9,535 bases of DNA from CBDCWA01 sp046048295 (GTDB lineage: Bacteria; Pseudomonadota; Alphaproteobacteria; Rhizobiales; Hyphomicrobiaceae), in the NCBI GenBank assembly GCA_046048295.1, contig JBJOGJ010000153.1, forward strand, positions 1 through 9,535, in the 5' to 3' direction. The position numbers and the translations under genes are program-made. Below are positions 1 through 4,657 of the stretch, piece by piece. Under the pieces are notes generated by a model that had not been told where the DNA came from, did no database searches, and was given only the letters and a program-made list of their open reading frames with translations. The first letter of the stretch is position 1. Each line of letters starts with the position of its first letter.

Positions 1-138
1 AACTTATCGGCCCGGATTTTGATCTCATCTTCGCTCCTTTACGGCTACGATGATCTCAAAATCCTCCACTCCCGATTCGCTTCAAAACGTCTCGTGAATG
101 CTGACGGGGGACAATCTGAACGTTCGTTTGGTCCCGTC

Positions 139-627
139 ATGTCCAATCTGACCAGACCAATTTATGTGGAGGCCATGGTCAAGATGATCCTGGGTGACCG
201 GTGGACGCTATTGGCTGATTGGAACGGCTGGGACCTGGAACGGGATGACAAGAAGAGACTTGAGGTCAAACAATCTGCTGCAAGGCAACCATGGTCAGCA
301 GCTTTGGGTAGCAAACCAAGTCCAGCCCGTTTCGACATAGCACCAAGGAAGGGCTACTGGACTGATGACGGCTCTAGGTGGGTAGATCAAGTTGGACGCT
401 TCGCTGATGTGTATGTGTTCGCCCACCATCCTGTCTTTGATGAGGACCTGTGTGATCAGCGTGATTCAGCACAATGGCAGTTCTGGATTCTTCCAACTCC
501 CAAGCTACCTGAAAGTCAGAAGAGTATTGGCATTGACCGCTTGACGAAACTGGGGGCCATTGAAGCCAGCCATCAAACACTTGGTTCAGCGGTCCAGAGA
601 GCCCTTGATTCCAATCCAACACCATGA
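139..627 (+). CDS. Hypothetical protein, putative PD-(D/E)XK nuclease-like
   Basis: I do not recognise a named family. From the ATG at 139 the protein has 162 residues. It opens with a short helix (YVEAMVKMIL), followed by DWNGWDLERDD and then RLEVKQSA. That order of a helix glutamate, an Asp after a Trp-rich turn, and a beta-strand E-x-K is the spacing expected of a PD-(D/E)XK nuclease core. Later segments (VGRFADVYVFAHHP, QWQFWILPT) look like the remaining buried strands. The frame is open to the left edge of the window, so the start is uncertain; a TTG at 19 would add 40 residues. No convincing Shine-Dalgarno precedes 139, while a GGAGG at 168-172 sits near later ATGs. The gene converges on its neighbour with 23 bases between them. 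Base composition is poorer in GC than the genes right of the tRNA. The nuclease assignment is inference from motif spacing only. Confidence 0.6.
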   Translation: MSNLTRPIYVEAMVKMILGDRWTLLADWNGWDLERDDKKRLEVKQSAARQPWSAALGSKPSPARFDIAPRKGYWTDDGSRWVDQVGRFADVYVFAHHPVFDEDLCDQRDSAQWQFWILPTPKLPESQKSIGIDRLTKLGAIEASHQTLGSAVQRALDSNPTP

Positions 628-650
628 CCGGGCCAGGAAATTCTTGTTCT

Positions 651-974
651 TCAGCCATGACCAGTCTGTGGTGAGGTTCTTTCACTTTTGAAGGCTGCTT
701 CAAAGGCGTCACTGATGAGTTGACTGGTTAGCTGCGTGACGGTTTCTTCTGGTGCGTGGATCATCCTTGCCCTTATAGCCAATGCCATTGCTGTGGCTTG
801 AAGAACATCGCCGTTTCCGGTTGATCCCAGAAGCTTCAACTCATTGTCCAATGCCCTGAGTATAGCCGTGATGAGGTGGCTGACCTTGACCGCGTCTTCG
901 GTGTTTTCATGGAGTGGGAACTCAATCTCAAACTTGTCGCCCGTAGCAGTAGAGACGGTGTAGGGAAGTTTCAT
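651..974 (-). CDS. Hypothetical protein, about 107 aa
   Basis: I do not recognise this gene. The longest frame begins at 1085, but the ATG at 974-972 is preferred because GAAGG lies 9 bases before it; the ATG at 983 is the alternative. The product begins MKLPYTVSTATGDKFEIEFPLHENTEDAVKV, with a short beta-rich N-terminus, followed by two predicted amphipathic helices (SHLITAILRALDNELKLL and ATAMALAIRARMI) and a third ending in SDAFEAAFKSER. There is no signal peptide or membrane segment, so it should be cytoplasmic. It faces the nuclease-like gene tail to tail. Small helical proteins of unknown role are common in phages and integrative elements, which fits its place beside a tRNA 3' end. Function unknown. 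Confidence 0.55.
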   Translation of the reverse strand: MKLPYTVSTATGDKFEIEFPLHENTEDAVKVSHLITAILRALDNELKLLGSTGNGDVLQATAMALAIRARMIHAPEETVTQLTSQLISDAFEAAFKSERTSPQTGHG

Positions 975-1123
975 CAGGGGCATCCTTCGGCGGTTCGGGT
1001 TTCCCACCCAGCGCAAAGCCACCAACAAGGCAGAAGATGGTTTGCCTGGGGCATTGATGATGCTGAAAGCTTTAGAGCCAAACATGCATCACTGGCTCAG
1101 ATAGCGTGAGACTGCTGCACTGA

Positions 1124-1152
1124 CGGACAACTTTTGTCCGTGCTTGTCCGTG
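1124..1152. repeat. TTGTCCG repeat cluster, candidate recombinase arm sites
   Basis: CGGACAA (1124-1130) and TTGTCCG (1134-1140) form a perfect 7-base inverted repeat with a 3-base spacer. The second arm continues as TTGTCCGTG (1134-1142), which is repeated directly at 1144-1152, a period of 10 bases or one helical turn. Three copies of one 7-mer in 29 bases, about 100 bases from a tRNA 3' end, resemble arm-type binding sites of a tyrosine integrase. An operator for the neighbouring minus-strand gene is the alternative. Confidence 0.45.
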
Positions 1153-1178
1153 GTAGTGTGCCTAAATCCAATGCCAAT

Positions 1179-1199
1179 GCTGGGATAGAAGCTGGGATA
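1179..1199. repeat. GCTGGGATA direct repeat
   Basis: GCTGGGATA occurs at 1179-1187 and again at 1191-1199, so the start-to-start distance is 12 bases. It lies between the TTGTCCG cluster and the tRNA. A second family of recombinase or accessory-protein sites is possible; two copies alone are weak evidence. Confidence 0.4.
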
Positions 1200-1254
1200 A
1201 GCACCTGGACTCACCAGCTAATGTATTGAAACAAATATATTTTTTTCGATTTAA

Positions 1255-1345
1255 TGGCGGAGACGGGGGGATTCGAACCCCCGATACGCTTTTGACGTAT
1301 GACGATTTAGCAAACCGTTGCCTTCAGCCACTCGGCCACGTCTCC
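1255..1345 (-). tRNA. tRNA-Ser (anticodon GCT)
   Basis: Reading the minus strand from 1345, the acceptor GGAGACG pairs with CGTCTCC (1265-1259), followed by discriminator G and an encoded CCA (1257-1255). The anticodon stem-loop has loop TTGCTAA, giving anticodon GCT at 1311-1309, which reads AGC/AGU serine codons. A long variable arm (ATACG and CGTAT around a 7-base loop) marks a class II tRNA, as expected for serine. The T arm is GGGGG-TTCGAAT-CCCCC. All stems close, so it should be functional. Its 3' end faces the low-GC block at the left edge, the usual orientation for an element integrated in a tRNA gene. Confidence 0.97.
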
Positions 1346-1362
1346 TCAGTTCAGAGTAGGGG

Positions 1363-1390
1363 GGTATAGCAGGTCAACCGCCGATTTCAA
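1363..1390 (-). promoter_or_regulatory. Putative promoter of tRNA-Ser
   Basis: On the minus strand TTGAAA (1390-1385) is followed after 16 bases by TATACC (1368-1363). This would start transcription near 1356, about 10 bases before the mature tRNA 5' end. It lies just after the gpt stop, so the tRNA need not depend on gpt transcription. Confidence 0.5.
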
Positions 1391-1425
1391 GTCGGTGGCC
1401 AGATCCAGTGAAGGACGTCTTGCCT

Positions 1426-1926
1426 TCAGCTGCTCCTGATTGGCTCCTGATAGGTGAGGCCGAGGTCCCAGGGGAAGTAGATCCAGGTGTCCTGGCTGAC
1501 GGATGTCACGAACGTGTCGACGCGGGGGGCGCCCATTGGCTTGGCATAGACGGCGGCGAAATGGGCATTTGGGAGGAGTGTGCGGACGAGTTCGGCCGTC
1601 CTGCCCGTGTCGGACAGATCGTCGACGACCAGCAGCCGCTTGCCTTCCCGTGCGTCCAATGCGGCGATCTCCTGCGCCACCGGCTTCAAGACTCGGGGGG
1701 AGCCCTGTACCGTCTCGTCCCGATAGCTCTCAATCGAGATGGTCTCTATGACGCGAATGCCGAGCTCGCGTGCCACGATGGCTGCGGGAACGAGCCCGCC
1801 CCGGGTTATGCAGACGATCGCGTCGAAGGGGCCCTGGTCCATGAGGCGCCATGCAAGGGCGCGGGCGTCCCTGTGGAATTGGTCCCAGGAAACGGGAAAC
1901 GATTTCTGCGGCTGGAGTGTCGGCAT
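1426..1926 (-). CDS. gpt: Xanthine-guanine phosphoribosyltransferase
   Basis: This purine-salvage enzyme transfers the phosphoribosyl group of PRPP to guanine, xanthine or hypoxanthine to make the nucleotide and pyrophosphate, probably at the cytoplasmic face. The protein has 166 residues, slightly longer than the E. coli enzyme (152). The PRPP-binding motif LLVVDDLSDTGRT lies at residues 98-110, with the two acidic residues expected, and the pyrophosphate loop TRGGLVPA at 41-48. QDTWIYFPWD near 145-154 matches the base-binding end of the family, and the N-terminal FPVSWDQFHRDARALAWRL is typical of rhizobial Gpt. The ATG at 1926 has GAGGAG 14 bases upstream, a rather long spacing, but no better start is seen. 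It is divergent from the GST gene and followed by the tRNA. Confidence 0.95.
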   Translation of the reverse strand: MPTLQPQKSFPVSWDQFHRDARALAWRLMDQGPFDAIVCITRGGLVPAAIVARELGIRVIETISIESYRDETVQGSPRVLKPVAQEIAALDAREGKRLLVVDDLSDTGRTAELVRTLLPNAHFAAVYAKPMGAPRVDTFVTSVSQDTWIYFPWDLGLTYQEPIRSS

Positions 1927-1973
1927 ATGGCGCTGCTATGCTCCTCGTGGCAGGCTCTCGTCAATCGGAGCGG

Positions 1974-1979
1974 TTTATA
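1974..1979 (-). promoter_or_regulatory. Putative -10 element of gpt promoter
   Basis: The minus strand reads TATAAA here, which would start transcription near 1967 and give a leader of about 40 bases containing the GAGGAG at 1946-1941. The matching -35 region near 2002-1997 (TTCGAC) is poor. A competing candidate is TTGACG (1964-1959) with CATAGC (1940-1935), 18 bases apart, which would make the mRNA almost leaderless. Confidence 0.3.
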
Positions 1980-2049
1980 GCGCGCCGGGCCTGAATGTCG
2001 AAGACCTGCCGCGTCGTCCCGTCCATCGGCACGGACAACGGAGGTAGAA

Positions 2050-2673
2050 TTGCTCAGGATCCATGGCCGCGCCAACTCGATCAATGTCCGCAAAGTCTTG
2101 TGGCTCGCAGCAGAGCTGGGGCTGGCTTTCGAGCGCGAGGACTGGGGACGGGGTTACCGCCCGACCACGGAGGCGCCGTTTGCCGCACTCAGTCCCTTCG
2201 GCATCGTGCCAGTAGTGGAGGACGATGGAATCGTCCTGCGGGAAAGCCACACGATCCTGAGGTATCTCGCATCGAAGCACGGGGCGCACGCACTTTATCC
2301 GGTGGAAATCACAGCGCGCGCCCGGGTCGAAGCGTGGATGGACTGGGCCTCTTCGGAACTCGGCAATGCAATGCGGCCGGTTTTTCTCGGCGGCATCGTC
2401 AAGAGCCAAAGGTACGACTTTCCGGAAATGATCCGGGAGGCGGAAGCCGATTGGAACCGGATGATGACCGTTCTCGACGGTGAACTCTCGACAGGTGGGC
2501 CCTTTCTGATGGGGGATGGCTTCACGCTGGCCGATATTGCGGTTGGCGTCTATGTGCACCGGTGGGAAAGCCTCGCTTTCCCCAAGCCGGATTTGGCCGC
2601 AATTTCGAACTATTACAGCCTTCTCGGCAGGCGTGCCGGATTCCGAACCTATTTGCTGACCGGCGCGCCTTGA
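2050..2673 (+). CDS. Glutathione S-transferase family protein
   Basis: This is a cytoplasmic glutathione S-transferase of usual bacterial length (207 aa). Such enzymes conjugate glutathione to electrophiles or act as peroxidases; the substrate cannot be told from sequence. The thioredoxin-like N-terminal domain starts at residue 2 (LRIHGRANSINVRKVLW), with Ser10 where the catalytic Ser/Tyr is expected. The cis-proline follows in FGIVPVVED (Pro54), and the glutathione-binding Glu65-Ser66 is in LRESHTIL. The helical C-terminal domain has the N-capping box motif FTLADIAVG at 158-166. The start is TTG: GGAGG at 2040-2044 lies five bases upstream, and the first strand begins immediately after it. 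The gene is divergent from gpt and followed after 69 bases by the secreted-protein gene. Confidence 0.93.
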   Translation: MLRIHGRANSINVRKVLWLAAELGLAFEREDWGRGYRPTTEAPFAALSPFGIVPVVEDDGIVLRESHTILRYLASKHGAHALYPVEITARARVEAWMDWASSELGNAMRPVFLGGIVKSQRYDFPEMIREAEADWNRMMTVLDGELSTGGPFLMGDGFTLADIAVGVYVHRWESLAFPKPDLAAISNYYSLLGRRAGFRTYLLTGAP

Positions 2674-2676
2674 CGG

Positions 2677-2705
2677 TTGACAACCATGTGGGGTGGACAT
2701 TTAAG
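2677..2705 (+). promoter_or_regulatory. Putative promoter of the secreted-protein gene
   Basis: A perfect TTGACA (2677-2682), just after the GST stop, is followed after 17 bases by TTTAAG (2700-2705), a weak -10. If used, transcription starts near 2712, downstream of the ATG at 2686 and about at the ATG at 2713. That supports translation from the TTG at 2743. Confidence 0.4.
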
Positions 2706-2742
2706 CTCGACCATGTGTTGCGTTGAACTCCAGAGGCCTGAT

Positions 2743-3285
2743 TTGCCGATCACGAAACGAGCCGCTGTTGCGGCCAGTTTGGCGCTGTGCATGTCCGGTG
2801 CGGCTGGGCTCGCCCTGAGCACGGCGGTATCGGCACAGCAGGTCTGTGTCGAATGTAGCGAACCACCGGCCAGCTACAGCTGCACGATCGAGCAGAGTGA
2901 CAAGATAGTGGCGTTTCGCAACAGTGATCGCGTCATTCGCTATGGTTGCGTCCAGGGGCTCGCAAAGCTCGGAAACCATGCCTCATGCCGGGCGGGGCAG
3001 GCAGTTGGGCCATGCCCGGGCCAGCCGGTGCAGCTAAGTCGATCGCAACTGTTGATGATCGAGCCGCCGGTGGAAGCCGGCCCCAGTCCCGAGGCAGCAC
3101 AAGACAGCGGGACGGCGCGATCGGGTCCGCCGCGCACCATGAAGGAACTGGCGCAGAATACCCTCCGGGATTCCAAGGAAGGGCTGGAGTCTGCCGGAGA
3201 AACCGTGAAAAAGGCCGGTCAGGCTGTCGGTGGGGCCATGCAGAAGACCTGGAATTGCCTGACCTCGCTCTTCAACAAGTGCTGA
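2743..3285 (+). CDS. Secreted cysteine-rich hypothetical protein
   Basis: I do not recognise a named family. From TTG at 2743, with AGAGG six bases upstream, the 180-residue product begins MPITKRAAVAASLAL, a clean Sec signal peptide with two basic residues and a long hydrophobic core. Likely cleavage follows AVSA (residue 31), leaving QQVCVEC and a periplasmic protein. The mature part has eight cysteines (35, 38, 47, 69, 82, 91, 172, 180), an even number compatible with disulfides. A compact domain (SYSCTIEQSDKIVAF to NHASCRAG) is followed by a Pro/Ser-rich linker (about 108-131). Residues 133-168 form an amphipathic helix with Lys/Glu and small residues in a roughly 11-residue rhythm. Starts at 2677, 2686 or 2713 would put up to 22 extra polar residues before the signal. 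Confidence 0.75.
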   Translation: MPITKRAAVAASLALCMSGAAGLALSTAVSAQQVCVECSEPPASYSCTIEQSDKIVAFRNSDRVIRYGCVQGLAKLGNHASCRAGQAVGPCPGQPVQLSRSQLLMIEPPVEAGPSPEAAQDSGTARSGPPRTMKELAQNTLRDSKEGLESAGETVKKAGQAVGGAMQKTWNCLTSLFNKC

Positions 3286-3311
3286 ACCGCAGCGCCGTGT
3301 GATTGGTTCAG
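3282..3311. terminator. Stem spanning two convergent stop codons
   Basis: CTGAACC (3282-3288) and GGTTCAG (3305-3311) are perfect 7-base arms around a 16-base loop. The left arm includes the TGA of the secreted protein, the right arm the stop of the Sel1 gene on the other strand. There is no T-run, so intrinsic termination is uncertain. Confidence 0.3.
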
Positions 3312-3577
3312 TGGCGCGTCAGCCACTCGCGCGCCTGGCGCTGGGCCTCGGCAACCTCGGATTTCGTCATCTCTTCTGCCAGTTCCGAGCGATAGCGGCG
3401 AGCGGCCTTGTTGCCCTTCAAGGCGGCAATGTTGAACCACTTGTGGGCTATTACGTAGTCGCGCGGGACGCCTCGTCCCGCGGAGTACATCAGTCCCAGC
3501 TGGAACAGGGCTTCCACCGAGCCTGTGTGTGTCGAACCAGCCTCGATATCGGCTGGCATGAATTCCAATCTAGCCAT
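3308..3577 (-). CDS. Small Sel1-repeat protein
   Basis: The protein has 89 residues from the ATG at 3577, which is preceded by AGGGAG at a spacing of six; an ATG at 3607 lacks this. Residues 21-57 form one Sel1 (TPR-like) repeat: VEALFQLGLMYSAGRGVPRD, then AHKWFNIAALKGN. The C-terminus (LAEEMTKSEVAEAQRQAREW) is the capping helix often seen after Sel1 repeats in alphaproteobacteria. There is no signal peptide, so it is probably cytoplasmic. Sel1 repeats mediate protein-protein contact; a single repeat plus cap is at the small end of the family. Its partner is not apparent, as the neighbouring genes are unrelated and the downstream neighbour is convergent. Confidence 0.85.
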   Translation of the reverse strand: MARLEFMPADIEAGSTHTGSVEALFQLGLMYSAGRGVPRDYVIAHKWFNIAALKGNKAARRYRSELAEEMTKSEVAEAQRQAREWLTRH

Positions 3578-3642
3578 TTTCTTCTCCCTGGATACGCTCC
3601 GCAACAAATAGTCGTGTGCGTCCCTTTTTTGAGGTATGTCCG

Positions 3643-3672
3643 AATACAGATGACAAAAGGTAAATTTGTCAG
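3643..3672 (-). promoter_or_regulatory. Putative Sel1-gene promoter with palindromic operator
   Basis: TGACAAA (3651-3657) and TTTGTCA (3665-3671) form a perfect inverted repeat with a 7-base spacer, 21 bases in all. On the minus strand CTGACA (3672-3667) would serve as -35, with TGTATT (3648-3643) as -10 after 18 bases. The palindrome would then occupy the -35 and spacer, the position of a repressor operator. The regulator is unknown. Confidence 0.4.
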
Positions 3673-3803
3673 ATGTTTGCGATTGTTTTCTGAGATGGGA
3701 TTGCGCGCAGTATCGTGGGAGACAGGCGGACGGAGCGCTTCGTGCTCATCCGGCGTTCATCTGGCGGGTGTCAGGATGTGGCTGGGAGTGTCGATTTTCA
3801 AGG

Positions 3804-3831
3804 TTGCAGATTGTGGCGCGTTGGCTAATGT
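3804..3831 (+). promoter_or_regulatory. Possible promoter of the small lipoprotein gene
   Basis: TTGCAG (3804-3809) and TAATGT (3826-3831) are separated by 16 bases, about 70 bases before the GTG start. The match is moderate and rests on spacing only. Confidence 0.25.
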
Positions 3832-3900
3832 GAGGCCCGGTTCCCAGGGGGCCCAGTCCAATAGCGTTGCATATCCGTACGATCGAATTCGGGGGTTCGA

Positions 3901-4152
3901 GTGTCGAGACCCATTACCGTGACCGCAATTTCAGCCTTGCTCTGCGCGGGGTGTGCCAATGCAACCCTGACGCCAACGCTCGGCAGCGGGAACGCGCTTA
4001 CCGGCGGAGCGTCGGCGGTGTCGGTGGCGTCGCCGGCCAGCGCCAGCGAGGTGCCGCGCAAGACAGTGGCGTCGAAAGTGCTCGCGGCTATCGCGCTTGA
4101 GCGTGTTACGGGGCGCAAGCCCGATCCGGCCCGCCTCAAGGAGCTCGACTGA
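3901..4152 (+). CDS. Small probable lipoprotein, 83 aa
   Basis: I do not recognise a named family. GTG at 3901 follows a G-run (3891-3895) at a workable Shine-Dalgarno distance. The N-terminus (MSRPITVTAISALLCAGC) has one basic residue, a short hydrophobic core and a lipobox-like CAG-C ending at Cys18; the cysteine at -3 is unusual for a lipobox. Residues 19-50 are rich in Ala, Ser, Thr and Gly, as in a flexible tether. The C-terminal SKVLAAIALERVTGRKPDPARLKELD is helical and looks like the conserved core. It may be a small membrane-anchored envelope protein. Its stop is only 12 bases before the -35 element of rnpB. Confidence 0.6.
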   Translation: MSRPITVTAISALLCAGCANATLTPTLGSGNALTGGASAVSVASPASASEVPRKTVASKVLAAIALERVTGRKPDPARLKELD

Positions 4153-4164
4153 CCGGTTCTGCAC

Positions 4165-4194
4165 TTGACGCGCGGCGGCAATACTCCCTTATTT
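4165..4194 (+). promoter_or_regulatory. Promoter of rnpB
   Basis: TTGACG (4165-4170) is followed, 17-18 bases on, by CTTATT/TTATTT (4188-4194). That places the transcription start at about 4200-4201, exactly where the RNase P RNA P1 helix begins. The agreement between the predicted start and the RNA end makes this the most credible promoter in the window. Confidence 0.65.
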
Positions 4195-4200
4195 AGGACA

Positions 4201-4615
4201 TCAGTCGGCTGGGCGGCCGCTGTCGGTTTTTCCGTGGCTTTGTGGCCAAGCGGTGCCGGCGGAGGAAAGTCCGGGCTCCATGGAGACACGGTGGCGGCTA
4301 ACAGCCGCCGAGGGTGACCTCAGGGAAAGTGCCACAGAAAACATACCGCCGAGCCGGTTTCCGGCGCGGTAAGGGTGAAATGGTGCGGTAAGAGCGCACC
4401 GCGCGCGCCAGCAATGGCCGCGGCAGGGTAAACCCCACCGGGAGCAAAACCGAATAGGGGTGGCCGGGCGCGCATGGCAACATGTGGCGCCGAGCCTGTC
4501 TCCAGGCGAGCCACCCGGGTTGGTTGCTAGAGGCGGCCGGCAACGGCCGTCCCAGATGAATGGTCGCACAGGAGGGGCAACCCTCGGGACAGAACCCGGC
4601 TTACAGGCCGACTGA
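4201..4615 (+). ncRNA. rnpB: RNase P RNA, bacterial class A
   Basis: This is the catalytic RNA that removes 5' leaders from pre-tRNAs. The ends pair as helix P1: TCAGTCGG (4201-4208) with CCGACTGA (4608-4615). Universally conserved blocks are present in order: GAGGAAAGTCCGGGCTCCA at 4262-4280, GGGTAAACCCCACCG at 4426-4440 followed by GGGAGCAAAACC, GATGAATGG near 4555, and AGAACCCGGCTTA at 4591-4603. The 415-base length and the helices between blocks fit the class A architecture of alphaproteobacteria. The exact ends may differ by a few bases. It has its own promoter and converges on the LLM gene. The precursor tRNA-Ser in this same window would be one of its substrates. Confidence 0.97.
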
Positions 4616-4628
4616 TACTTCATTTCTT

Positions 4629-4657
4629 GCGCCGGCCTGCAGGGGTTGGTGCTTATT
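4629..4657 (+). terminator. Possible rnpB terminator
   Basis: GCGCCGGC (4629-4636) can pair with GTTGGTGC (4645-4652), eight pairs including three G-U, around an 8-base loop, followed by TTATT. It lies 14 bases after the RNase P RNA and overlaps the stop codon of the converging LLM gene. The weak stem and short T tract limit confidence. Confidence 0.4.

Larger units (their letters stand above)
975..1254. other. Non-coding stretch between putative element gene and tRNA
   Basis: I see no credible gene in these 280 bases. They contain a cluster of TTGTCCG repeats near 1124-1152, a 12-base-period repeat near 1179-1199, and an AT-rich run at about 1228-1254 directly beside the tRNA 3' end. This arrangement is compatible with an attachment-site region, the 5' region of the minus-strand gene, or both. 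Confidence 0.5.
3578..3900. other. Intergenic region with divergent promoters
   Basis: No convincing gene is seen in these 323 bases between the divergent Sel1 and lipoprotein genes. Frames crossing it on either strand lack protein-like composition. The left part is AT-rich and holds the TGACAAA inverted repeat and a probable Sel1 promoter; the right part probably holds the lipoprotein promoter. Confidence 0.5.

Noticed and set aside
1378..1398. Hairpin after gpt as terminator
   Set aside because: The stem (CCGCCGA with TCGGTGG) pairs only through a G-U on the plus strand and has an A-C mismatch on the gpt strand, with no T-run; the same bases are better explained as the tRNA promoter.
1975..2700. 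Long minus-strand frame of 241 codons
   Set aside because: It is the shadow of the clearly homologous GST gene, with low-complexity Arg/Pro-rich composition.
3299..3922. Plus-strand frame of 207 codons across the Sel1 gene and intergenic region
   Set aside because: It is antisense to the Sel1 repeat and continues into AT-rich regulatory sequence without recognisable features.
4201..4623. Minus-strand frames across the RNase P RNA
   Set aside because: The conserved RNA blocks explain the sequence fully; the frames are antisense artefacts.
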